A stretch of 64,000 nucleotides of DNA from Blastomonas natatoria (GTDB taxonomy: Bacteria; Pseudomonadota; Alphaproteobacteria; Sphingomonadales; Sphingomonadaceae). Below the pieces are notes generated by a model. It was not told where the DNA came from. It was given only the letters and a program-made list of their open reading frames with translations, and did not search any database. Position numbers and translations under genes: made by a program. Positions 45,925 through 53,939 of this stretch are shown piece by piece. Every line of letters begins with the position of its first letter. The stretch's first letter is position 1. The stretch spans positions 202,046-266,045 of the forward strand of contig NZ_QJJM01000005.1 in assembly GCF_003201955.1 (NCBI RefSeq), in the 5' to 3' direction.

Positions 45925-47250
45925 CTAGGCCTGCAGCCGATCGAGTGCGCGGTCCCTGCCGATCAGCGGCAGCAATTCGCCCATGTCAGGGCCATGGTCC
46001 ATGCCAGTCAGCGCACGGCGCAGCGGCAGGAACAGGGCCTTGCCCTTGCGCCCGGTGCTGGCCTTGAGTGCCTCGGTCCAGTCCTTCCAGACGGCAGGGC
46101 CGAATTCCAGCCCCTCGAGCACGGTGCGTGCTTCGGCCAGATAAGCGCTATCGTCTGCCTCGGGCGCAGGCGCGGTGACAGGTCCTGCGATAATGCGCCA
46201 GTAGTCACCCACCTCGCCCAGATGCGCGATATTGGGGCGTATGGCGTGCCAGATCGCCTCGTCGATCTCCGGCGGCAACTGGTCCGCTACCAGTGCATGA
46301 TCGGCGGTGTGGACGAGCTGGCGGTTGATCCGCTCCAGGTCCTCCTCGGCAAAGCGCGCCGGCGCGCGGCCAAAGCGCGCGAAGTCGAAGCTGTTTAGCA
46401 GTGCCGCACGGTCGTGCAGGGCCTCGACCGGGTCCGACGTGCCCAGCCGCGCGAGCAGCGCGACGATCGCCTGGGGCAGGACATGCTTCTCGCGCAGTTC
46501 GTTGACGCCCAGCGAGCCTAGCCGCTTGGAAAGCTTGCCCTCGGCACCCGTCAGCAGCGCCTCGTGCGCGAATTGCGGCGGCGTGCTACCCAGCGCCGTG
46601 AACATCTGCAGCTGCACGGCCGTGTTCGAGACATGGTCCTCGCCGCGTACGACATGGGTGATGCCCATATCGACATCGTCGATGGCGGAGGGCAGCATGT
46701 AGAGCCAGCTGCCATCGGCGCGGCGGATGACGGGGTCGGACAGGCTCGCCGCGTCGAATTTCTGCGGGCCACGGATCAGGTCGTCCCAGGCGATCGGCTC
46801 GTCCCGATCGAGCTTGAAGCGCCAGTGCGGACGCAGGCCCTGCGCTTCCAGATCGGCGCGTTCTGCGTCGCTAAGGTTCAGCGCGGCGCGATCATAGACC
46901 GGCGGAAGGCCGCGCCCCAATGCGATCTTGCGCTTGAGATCGAGCTCCTGCGCGGTCTCGTAGCAGGGATAGACCCGGCCCGCCGCGCGCAACCGCTCGA
47001 ACGCGGCCTCGTACAGCGCGCTGCGCTCCGACTGGCGATATTCGGCATCGGGATGGAGGCCCAGCCAGGCGAGATCGGCGCGGATGCCGGTGACATATTC
47101 CTCGCGGCTGCGCTCGGCATCGGTATCGTCGATGCGCAGGATGAAGCGCCCGCCGGTCTTCCTGGCCCACATCCAGTTGTGCAGCGCGGTGCGGATATTG
47201 CCGATATGCAGGTGCCCTGTGGGGGACGGGGCGAAACGGGTGATGGTCAT
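45925..47250 (-). CDS. gltX: glutamate--tRNA ligase
   Basis: The 441-residue product has the class I motif FAPSPTGHLHIGNIR (HIGH as HLHIG) and a KMSKS counterpart GKLSKRLG. Length and the KLSKR form fit one of the two alphaproteobacterial GluRS types; whether it charges tRNA-Glu, tRNA-Gln or both is not clear. Its ATG shares one base with the stop of the VapC-like gene upstream (TAATG), so the synthetase appears to be translated from the toxin-antitoxin mRNA. Confidence 0.93.
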   Translation of the reverse strand: MTITRFAPSPTGHLHIGNIRTALHNWMWARKTGGRFILRIDDTDAERSREEYVTGIRADLAWLGLHPDAEYRQSERSALYEAAFERLRAAGRVYPCYETAQELDLKRKIALGRGLPPVYDRAALNLSDAERADLEAQGLRPHWRFKLDRDEPIAWDDLIRGPQKFDAASLSDPVIRRADGSWLYMLPSAIDDVDMGITHVVRGEDHVSNTAVQLQMFTALGSTPPQFAHEALLTGAEGKLSKRLGSLGVNELREKHVLPQAIVALLARLGTSDPVEALHDRAALLNSFDFARFGRAPARFAEEDLERINRQLVHTADHALVADQLPPEIDEAIWHAIRPNIAHLGEVGDYWRIIAGPVTAPAPEADDSAYLAEARTVLEGLEFGPAVWKDWTEALKASTGRKGKALFLPLRRALTGMDHGPDMGELLPLIGRDRALDRLQA

Positions 47251-47684
47251 TATGCAATTAGTTCCAGCTTTTCATGGCGCGCTGCCTTAGCCAGCGCCTT
47301 GTCGAGAGTCATCAACGGCGCTTCTGTCCTTATGGCAAGTTCCAGATAGGCCGCATCATAGGCGGTCAGATCATGACGTGCCGCCAGTTCCATGCACGCC
47401 CCCCATGCATGTCGGTTCGTGCCGTCGTCCAGATGGATGCGATATTCGGAGAGGATGGTCAGCGCTCTTTCGAGCCTTTGGGCATCAATCCGCTTCTGCC
47501 GCATGGCGGTCCTGCCGAGGTTCAGCACCTCAAGCCGCCAATGTTGCGGAACCAGCGCCCGGCCCTCGACCATGACAGGCATAAGCTGTGGCGGAATGTC
47601 CGGAGCTTCGTCCGGCAGGATCATCAGGCCGATGACGCTTGCGTCGATGACGCACAGCTTCAACGTCGGCCCTCGTTCTTCCAT
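47250..47684 (-). CDS. vapC: VapC-like PIN-domain toxin
   Basis: The 144-residue product has a PIN domain: LCVIDASVIGLM with Asp13, E51 in WRLEVLNLG, and DLTAYDAAYLELAIRTEAPLMTLDKALAKAA with the remaining acidic residues. VapC toxins are RNases, often cutting tRNA or rRNA. The 25-nt overlap with the Phd-like antitoxin upstream and the 1-nt overlap with gltX downstream link all three genes. Confidence 0.85.
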   Translation of the reverse strand: MEERGPTLKLCVIDASVIGLMILPDEAPDIPPQLMPVMVEGRALVPQHWRLEVLNLGRTAMRQKRIDAQRLERALTILSEYRIHLDDGTNRHAWGACMELAARHDLTAYDAAYLELAIRTEAPLMTLDKALAKAARHEKLELIA

Positions 47685-47920
47685 GCGATCATCTCTTCGA
47701 TCGTCGCCGTTTTGCCCTCGGCACGCAACTCTTCGCGCAATTGGGCCAGAGCTTCCCAGGCCTTGCGCCCGCGCTCTTCGACATCATCCTGATCGATGAT
47801 TGGCACCAGCTTCGCAGCCGCCTTGCCATGACGCGTTATGACGATTTCATCGCCTTGCTCGGCAGCAGCGATGAATTCGGACACCTTGTCCTTGAAGGTG
47901 GCGACGGGCACGTGGCGCAT
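47660..47920 (-). CDS. Phd/YefM-type antitoxin
   Basis: The 86-residue product MRHVPVATFKDKVSEFIAAAEQGDEIVITRHGKAAAKLVPI is the N-terminal DNA-binding Phd/YefM fold, followed by a toxin-binding tail (DQDDVEERGRKAWEALAQLREELRAEG). It should neutralise the VapC-like toxin and repress the promoter through the palindrome at 47929-47952. ATG 47920 has AAGGGAT upstream. Confidence 0.88.
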   Translation of the reverse strand: MRHVPVATFKDKVSEFIAAAEQGDEIVITRHGKAAAKLVPIIDQDDVEERGRKAWEALAQLREELRAEGKTATIEEMIAWKNEGRR

Positions 47921-47928
47921 AAAATCCC

Positions 47929-47952
47929 TTTCGGCCAGAATTCTAGCCGAAA
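47929..47952. promoter_or_regulatory. candidate Phd operator
   Basis: A near-perfect 24-bp palindrome lies 9 nt before the antitoxin start: outer half-sites TTTCGGC and GCCGAAA, inner core AGAATTCT, with a single mismatched pair next to the core. Phd-type antitoxins autoregulate through such sites. It may also slow read-through from nadE, which ends at 47966 on the same strand. Confidence 0.6.
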
Positions 47953-47965
47953 ATTGCTCTACCGT

Positions 47966-49624
47966 CTATCCCGTCCGGAACCGGTTGGTGATCGGATAGC
48001 GCCGATCGCGGCCGAAATTGCGGATGCCCAGCTTCACGCCCGGCGGGGCCTGGCGGCGCTTGTATTCGGCGAGGTACAGCAGGCGCTCGATCCGGGTGAC
48101 GGTGGCCAGGTCGAAGCCGCGCGCGACGATTTCGGCAACGCTCAGTTCCTCCTCGACCAGGCCGTGCAGGATCGGATCGAGGATCTCATAGGGCGGCAGG
48201 CTGTCATCGTCGCGCTGGTCGGGGCGCAGCTCGGCGCTGGGCGGCTTGGTGATCACGCTTTCGGGCATGACCGGGCCATCGGGACCAAGACCCAGCGGCG
48301 GCTTGTTGGCATTGCGCCAGCGCGACAGATCGAACACCGTCAGCTTGTAGGCGTCTTTCAGCACATTATAGCCGCCCGACATGTCGCCATAGATGGTGGC
48401 ATAGCCGACGCTCATCTCGCTCTTGTTGCCGGTGGTCAGCAGCATCGGGCCGAACTTGTTGCTCAGCCCCATCAGCGTGACCGCACGGATGCGCGACTGG
48501 ATGTTCTCTTCGGCCAGATCGGGCGCACGGCCCTCGAAACTCTGGCTAAGCATCGCATCGAAGGCATCGACCGCTGGCGCGATCGGGATGCTGTCGAGTC
48601 GGCATCCCAGAAGGCGCGCGCATTCGGCGGCATCGTCCAGGCTTTCCTGGCTGGTATAGCGGCTCGGCAGCATCACGCACCACACCCGGTCCGCCCCCAG
48701 CGCATCGACCGCCACGGCGGCAGACAGTGCGCTGTCGATCCCGCCCGACAGGCCCAGCACCACGCCGGGAAAGCCGTTGGCGTTCACATAATCGCGAAGC
48801 CCCACGATCATAGCGTGATAGACATCCTGCGGGAACGGATCGAGCGAGTGAATCTCGCCGGGGGCGCAGTGCCAGCCGCCGGTTTCGCTGCGCTTCCATT
48901 CGGTGCGCACTGTCGCCGGCTCCCAGTCGGGCAGCTGATGGCTCAGCGTTCCGTCTGCATTGACCACGAACGATGCCCCGTCGAACACCAGTTCGTCCTG
49001 CCCGCCGATGCGGTTCAGGAAGACCAGCGGCAATCCGGTTTCGGCGACGCGGGCGCGTGCGACAGCGTGCAGGCGGCGGTCGTCCTTCTCAATCTCGTAT
49101 GGGCTGCCGTGCGGGGCGATCAGCAGCTCGGCACCCATGGCCTTGAGATGACCGCATACGGTCGGGAACCAGATATCCTCGCACAGGGGCAGGCCCAGCA
49201 TTACGCCCCGGAAAGGCACGGGCGATTGCAGCGGCGCGGAAGCGAACAGGCGCTTCTCGTCGAACGTGCCGTAATTGGGCAGCTCGTGCTTCAGCCGGAT
49301 CGCGCGGACCTGTCCTCCGTCCAGCAGGGCAATGCCATTGTAGAGGGCGTTCTCGCGCTGAAAGACGCTGCCCACCAGCATCGCCGGGCCGCCATCAGCC
49401 GTCGCGGCGGCAAGCCGGTCGAGTTCGGCCGCGGCGCGCGCGATCAGCGCCGGTTTCAGCACCAGGTCCTCGGGCGGATAGCCGATCAGCTGCAGCTCGG
49501 GAAAGACAATCAGGTCGCAGGGTTCAGCCTCTGCGCGCGCCTTCAACATGGCATCGGCATTGCCGACAAGATCGCCGATGGTCTGCCCGCACTGGACAAG
49601 CGTGATGATAAGCCGGTCAGTCAT
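47966..49624 (-). CDS. nadE: glutamine-dependent NAD synthetase
   Basis: The 552-residue product has an N-terminal nitrilase-type glutaminase (FPELQLIGYPPEDL for Glu, RLKHELPNY for Lys, GLPLCEDIWFP for the nucleophilic Cys) and a C-terminal synthetase with the PP-loop VLGLSGGIDSAL. It makes NAD from deamido-NAD, ATP and glutamine, the last step of NAD synthesis. Size is typical of the two-domain enzyme. Confidence 0.96.
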   Translation of the reverse strand: MTDRLIITLVQCGQTIGDLVGNADAMLKARAEAEPCDLIVFPELQLIGYPPEDLVLKPALIARAAAELDRLAAATADGGPAMLVGSVFQRENALYNGIALLDGGQVRAIRLKHELPNYGTFDEKRLFASAPLQSPVPFRGVMLGLPLCEDIWFPTVCGHLKAMGAELLIAPHGSPYEIEKDDRRLHAVARARVAETGLPLVFLNRIGGQDELVFDGASFVVNADGTLSHQLPDWEPATVRTEWKRSETGGWHCAPGEIHSLDPFPQDVYHAMIVGLRDYVNANGFPGVVLGLSGGIDSALSAAVAVDALGADRVWCVMLPSRYTSQESLDDAAECARLLGCRLDSIPIAPAVDAFDAMLSQSFEGRAPDLAEENIQSRIRAVTLMGLSNKFGPMLLTTGNKSEMSVGYATIYGDMSGGYNVLKDAYKLTVFDLSRWRNANKPPLGLGPDGPVMPESVITKPPSAELRPDQRDDDSLPPYEILDPILHGLVEEELSVAEIVARGFDLATVTRIERLLYLAEYKRRQAPPGVKLGIRNFGRDRRYPITNRFRTG

Positions 49625-49774
49625 CGCTGCGGGATAGGGGCTGGCTTGTGGAGCGGCAACAGCTTTTGCTGGTGCCCGGAGCCGTGGACCTTCATTTCAT
49701 CAAACTTTCATCTTCCGGTTTGCAGGCCATCTGGCTAAGGCAGCGCGCATTGAACACGGCAACGGGGAAGCCAC

Positions 49775-50710
49775 ATGAAAATCCTGTCAGGCAACAGCAA
49801 TCTGCCGCTGGCGCGCGCTATCGCCGCCTATCTGGAAATGCCGCTGACCGAAGCCAGCGTCCGCCGTTTCGCCGACGAGGAAGTGTTCGTCGAGATCCAT
49901 GAAAATGTCCGCGGCGAGGACGTTTTCGTGATCCAGTCGACCGGCTATCCCGCCAACGACAATCTCATGGAGCTGCTGATCTGCATCGATGCGCTCAAGC
50001 GTGCTTCGGCGCGGCGGATCACGGCGGTAATCCCCTATTTCGGCTATGCCCGGCAGGACCGCAAGCCCGGACCCCGCACGCCGATTTCGGCCAAGCTGGT
50101 CGCCAATCTGATCACCGTCGCCGGTGCCGACCGTGTTCTTTCGGTCGATCTGCACGCAGGGCAGATCCAGGGCTTTTTCGACATTCCCACCGACAATCTC
50201 TATGCCGCGCCGGTCATGGCAGCGGATATCCAGGCGCGGTTCGGCGAGCATCAGCTGATGGTCGTCTCGCCCGACGTGGGCGGGGTGGTGCGCGCGCGTG
50301 CGCTGGCCAAGCGGCTCGACAATGCTCCGCTCGCGATCGTCGACAAGCGGCGTGAGCGCCCCGGCGAATCGGAAGTGATGAACATCATCGGCAATGTCGA
50401 GGGCCGGTTCTGCATCCTGATCGACGATATCGTCGATTCGGGCGGTACCTTGTGCAACGCGGCGCAGGCGCTGAAGAATGCCGGCGCGGTCGATGTCGTC
50501 AGCTATGTGACGCACGGCGTGCTGTCGGGCGGCGCGGTCGCGCGGGTCAACAACAGCGCGCTCAAGGAACTGGTGATCACCGATTCGATCCAGGCGACCG
50601 AAGCGGTGGCCAGTTCAGACCGTATCCGCAGCCTGTCCATGGCATCGATGATCGGCGAGGCGATCCGCCGCATTGCCGATGAAAGCTCGGTTTCCAGCCT
50701 GTTCGACTGA
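49775..50710 (+). CDS. prs: ribose-phosphate diphosphokinase
   Basis: The 311-residue product has the ATP-binding N-terminus [22 protein letters not shown], the [13 protein letters not shown] metal site and the PRPP-binding loop [21 protein letters not shown]. It makes PRPP for nucleotide, NAD, His and Trp synthesis. The nearby nadE is divergent. A GGGGAAG ribosome site precedes ATG 49775. Confidence 0.96.
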   Translation: MKILSGNSNLPLARAIAAYLEMPLTEASVRRFADEEVFVEIHENVRGEDVFVIQSTGYPANDNLMELLICIDALKRASARRITAVIPYFGYARQDRKPGPRTPISAKLVANLITVAGADRVLSVDLHAGQIQGFFDIPTDNLYAAPVMAADIQARFGEHQLMVVSPDVGGVVRARALAKRLDNAPLAIVDKRRERPGESEVMNIIGNVEGRFCILIDDIVDSGGTLCNAAQALKNAGAVDVVSYVTHGVLSGGAVARVNNSALKELVITDSIQATEAVASSDRIRSLSMASMIGEAIRRIADESSVSSLFD

Positions 50711-50724
50711 TCGGAGCGGGCCAG

Positions 50725-51165
50725 GTGCCGGGCTGGCTCCGATGTCGGGCGGCGGCCCTGGGCCTGATTGCCGCGCTGACTGGTTGTGCGACTGGTGCGG
50801 TACAAGGCCCAGCCGTGCATGTCCCTGCTCCCGGCATCAGCGAGCGGATTTCCGGCGCGATCGAGGCGGCGCCCGGCCACCATCTGGTGATGGGTGACCT
50901 CAACATCCCAGCCGGCGCGCCGATTCCCCGCCACTATCATCATGGCGAGGAGTTTCTCTACATACTGGGCGGCAGCACGGTGATCGTCCGCGCCGATATG
51001 GGCGAGGAGGAACTGCAGCCCGGCCAGGCCATCCGCATCGCCCCGGGCACGGTGCACTGGGGCAGGGCAGGGCCGAAGGGCTTGCGGGCGGTCTCCACCT
51101 GGATCGTGCCCGATGGCCAGCCGCTCCGCGTCCCGGTTCCGGATCAGCAAGGCACACTGCCATGA
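50725..51165 (+). CDS. cupin-domain lipoprotein
   Basis: GTG 50725 follows GGAG by eight bases. The 146-residue product begins with a lipoprotein signal, with the lipobox LTGC (Cys21 in LIAALTGCATG). The mature part is one cupin domain with HYHHGEEFLYILGG (metal ligands His/His/Glu) and APGTVHW (last His). It is probably anchored in the envelope, possibly the outer membrane; ligand unknown. Its stop overlaps the next start (ATGA). Confidence 0.8.
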   Translation: MPGWLRCRAAALGLIAALTGCATGAVQGPAVHVPAPGISERISGAIEAAPGHHLVMGDLNIPAGAPIPRHYHHGEEFLYILGGSTVIVRADMGEEELQPGQAIRIAPGTVHWGRAGPKGLRAVSTWIVPDGQPLRVPVPDQQGTLP

Positions 51166-51962
51166 GCGATTTTCTCGATCGCTATCTGGCGAGGCTGGGA
51201 CTGGCAGAAAGGCCCAGGGTCGATCTGGCCGGACTGGACGCATTGCTCTGGGCGCAGCGGCTTGCCATTCCCTATGATGCGCTTGATGCCCGGCTGCGGC
51301 GCGGGGTGAGCATCGATCCGGATGCGATTGCGGACAAGCTGCTGTCGGGCACGCGGGGTGGTTACTGCTTCGAGCTCAACCCGCTGTTCGCTCGTGCGCT
51401 CGAGGCGCTGGGCTTTGTCGTCGAGCCGCTGCTGGCGCGCGTCTGGTTCCGGCAGCAGCCGGACGATCCGGTGCCGCCGCGCACCCATATCGTGCTGGCG
51501 GTACGGCTGGGGGGTGAGCGCTGGCTTGCCGATGCCGGGTTCGGCGGCGGGCATGTCCCCGCGATGCGGCTGGCCGAGGGGGCAGAGGCGGCGGGCAATG
51601 ACGGGTCGGTCCACCGCCTGCGCCGCGACGATGCGTTCGGCTGGATGCTCGAGAGGCATTTCGAAGGCCAGGTGCGGCCGCAATACAGCTTTACCGATGA
51701 ACTGGCCCAGCCTGCGGATATCGCGATGTCGAACCACTGGACCGCCACATCGCCCGAATCGCGCTTCATCCGCAACGTCCTGGTCAGCCAGGTGACGCGC
51801 ACCGGGCTCAAGTCGATCACCAACGATCAGTTCAGCGTGCAGGATGGCGCGGAGACCCGGCGGACGGTGATCGAGGATGGCGTTGCGATGCGCGCGCTGC
51901 TGCAACGCGAGTTCGGCATCGTGCTGTCCGACGACGAGGTGCAGGCGCTCGGCCTGTTCTGA
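51162..51962 (+). CDS. nat: arylamine N-acetyltransferase
   Basis: The 266-residue product has the NAT catalytic triad: Cys69 in RGGYCFELN, His109 in RTHIVLAV and Asp124 in ADAGFGG. NAT enzymes transfer acetyl groups from acetyl-CoA to arylamines, hydrazines and some natural-product intermediates. The N-terminal conserved block IPYDALD stands where most members have IPFENL. Translationally coupled to the cupin lipoprotein. Confidence 0.93.
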   Translation: MSDFLDRYLARLGLAERPRVDLAGLDALLWAQRLAIPYDALDARLRRGVSIDPDAIADKLLSGTRGGYCFELNPLFARALEALGFVVEPLLARVWFRQQPDDPVPPRTHIVLAVRLGGERWLADAGFGGGHVPAMRLAEGAEAAGNDGSVHRLRRDDAFGWMLERHFEGQVRPQYSFTDELAQPADIAMSNHWTATSPESRFIRNVLVSQVTRTGLKSITNDQFSVQDGAETRRTVIEDGVAMRALLQREFGIVLSDDEVQALGLF

Positions 51963-52010
51963 CGCCATCGCCTCTGGCCAAGCGTGCCGACAGGCCCTAG
52001 CTAGTCTGGC

Positions 52011-52796
52011 ATGATTCACAGCAAGGATATCGAGCTCGCCCAGCGGCTCGCCGACGCCGCCGGGGAAGCAATCCGGCCCTTTTATCGCGCCGATTTCGCT
52101 ACCGATCGCAAGGCCGATGCCTCGCCGGTGACCGAGGCGGACCGCGCCGCCGAGGCGGCGATGCGCGCGATCCTGGATGCAGAAGCCCCGCGCGACGGCG
52201 TGATCGGCGAGGAATATGGCGAGAAGCCTGGCACGACGGGGCGGGTCTGGGTGCTCGATCCGATCGACGGTACCACCAGCTTCATCGCCGGACGCCCGAT
52301 CTTCGGCACGCTGATCGCGCTGATTTCCGAGGAATGGCCGGTGCTCGGCGTGATCGACCAGCCGATCGGGCGCGAACGCTGGGTCGGGGCGACCGGGCGT
52401 GGCACCACGTTCAACGGCAGGCCGGTCAAGGCGCGGCTCTGTCCCGAGATCGGCGATGCGGTGCTCGCGACCACCAGTCCGCATCTGTTCAGCGACCATG
52501 ATGCGATGCATTTCATGGCGCTCGCCAAGCAATGCGACACGCGGCGGCTGATCTGGGGCGGGGATTGCTACAATTACGCGCTGGTGGCGCAAGGCTCGGT
52601 CGATCTGGTCTGCGAAAGCGGGCTGAAGCTGCACGATTTTGCCGCGCTCGTCCCCGTGGTCGAGGGCGCTGGCGGGCATATGTGCGACTGGAACGGCGAT
52701 CCGCTGCACAAGGGGAGCGACGGGCGCGTCGTCGCAATGGGCGATCCTGCGCGGCTGGAGGATGTGCTGGAGGCGCTGGCGCAGCACGACCATTGA
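52011..52796 (+). CDS. inositol-monophosphatase family phosphatase, HisN-like
   Basis: The 261-residue product has the IMPase metal motifs GEEYG and VLDPIDGTTSF, plus GGDCYNYALVAQG and HDFAALVPVVEGAGG. In alphaproteobacteria this subgroup commonly acts as histidinol-phosphate phosphatase HisN, but inositol phosphates or other substrates are possible. No other his gene is present here. Confidence 0.85.
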   Translation: MIHSKDIELAQRLADAAGEAIRPFYRADFATDRKADASPVTEADRAAEAAMRAILDAEAPRDGVIGEEYGEKPGTTGRVWVLDPIDGTTSFIAGRPIFGTLIALISEEWPVLGVIDQPIGRERWVGATGRGTTFNGRPVKARLCPEIGDAVLATTSPHLFSDHDAMHFMALAKQCDTRRLIWGGDCYNYALVAQGSVDLVCESGLKLHDFAALVPVVEGAGGHMCDWNGDPLHKGSDGRVVAMGDPARLEDVLEALAQHDH

Positions 52797-52878
52797 ACGG
52801 AATGTCCCCCGCCCCGCCGTGTCCAGGCGGCAGGGCAGGGGACGGACGGCGCTCCAACAGGGGGCGGAGCGCCGGACC

Positions 52879-53889
52879 TCAGCGCTGGAGGCTGGCGATC
52901 TGCCTCGTGTCGATCGCCCGGGTGTTCTCGCCGATCAGCTTCTGCGCCTCTGCAATGGCCTTGGCCTCGCTCAGCTTGCCCTCGATGATCTCGTCAGCCA
53001 TGGTCAGCAGGCGTCCGCTGATTACCGTCCCGGTCTGGGCCTCTTCCTGAATGGCGATGCCGCCCTTGGTGCTGGCGACCTTGTCCCATTCGGCGCGCAC
53101 GGCTGCCCAATAGCCCTTGGTCGCGGCCCAGTAATCATCGGCCGCCTTGACGTTATAGCCGTCGAATTTCGTGTAGGTGTTCAGCACATATTCCTGAACG
53201 ATCGGCTGCAGCTTGCCGTCCTTCAGCCCCATCTTGATATTGTCCTGCCAGTGCACCCAGCCATCGGGCGTCGGCTGGTGGCGGTTGATCGCGTAATAGC
53301 GGTCGTAGACGGGATTGCGCACCGCGTCGCGCCGGGCGAGCGGACGCCAGGTCCAGTTGGAGCGCCAGCGGCGAACACCGCCCTGTTCCTCGAACTGGCC
53401 CCAGCCGGCATAGCGCGGGCTGTCGTCGACCTGCCAGACGGTCTGCGACCAGCGACCGCGGCGCATCTTTTCCGACACGTCTTCCCAGGTCCAGGCGTTG
53501 CGGTCCGAATAGACCAGCAGCTTGGCGGGCTCATATTCCCAGTCCTGCCGCCAGTGCTTGATGATGTGCGACTTGCCGTCATGCTCGGCGACCAGCAGGT
53601 GCTGCAGCACGATGCGGCGGCCGGTATCCTCGATCACGCGCACGACCTCGTGCCCGCCCGAGATCTTGCGGTCCAGCGGGGTATAGCCACTCGCCCAGGG
53701 CGTCGCTTCCTGCATGTCGAAGCGCACCTTGAAATTGCCTGCCATGGCCAAGATGTCGGCGCGGTCCGCCTCGAAGGCGGCAGCTTCTTCCTGCGCGGGC
53801 CGTTCGGCGATCGGCGGATGGGCAAAAGAGGGAGTGGAGGCCAGCGCAAACAGGCTGGCAGCGGCAAACGAGATGATCTTCCTGTGCAT
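52879..53889 (-). CDS. DUF6607 family exported protein
   Basis: ATG 53889 with AGGGG upstream gives 336 residues; the longer open frame to 54150 runs into the receptor gene. A signal peptide (MHRKIISFAAASLFALASTPSFA) is followed by YTPLDRKISGGHEVVRVIEDTGRRIVLQHLLV and a Trp/Tyr-rich middle (KHWRQDWEYEPAKLLVY). I recognise this as DUF6607, a family often next to TonB receptors; its biochemical role is not known to me. It follows the receptor gene by 38 nt, with a Fur-like palindrome in between. Confidence 0.8.
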   Translation of the reverse strand: MHRKIISFAAASLFALASTPSFAHPPIAERPAQEEAAAFEADRADILAMAGNFKVRFDMQEATPWASGYTPLDRKISGGHEVVRVIEDTGRRIVLQHLLVAEHDGKSHIIKHWRQDWEYEPAKLLVYSDRNAWTWEDVSEKMRRGRWSQTVWQVDDSPRYAGWGQFEEQGGVRRWRSNWTWRPLARRDAVRNPVYDRYYAINRHQPTPDGWVHWQDNIKMGLKDGKLQPIVQEYVLNTYTKFDGYNVKAADDYWAATKGYWAAVRAEWDKVASTKGGIAIQEEAQTGTVISGRLLTMADEIIEGKLSEAKAIAEAQKLIGENTRAIDTRQIASLQR

Positions 53890-53918
53890 GATCAAGACCC
53901 CTGGTTGAATGATAAAGG

Positions 53919-53939
53919 TATTGCGAATCAGAAGCGATA
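53919..53939. promoter_or_regulatory. candidate Fur/Irr-type box upstream of DUF6607
   Basis: TATTGC and GCGATA flank GAATCAGAA, an imperfect palindrome 30 nt before the DUF6607 start and partly within the end of the receptor gene. It contains the octamer TGCGAATC, also present on the opposite strand in the box at 56149-56167. The match is modest and could be chance in coding sequence. Confidence 0.4.
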
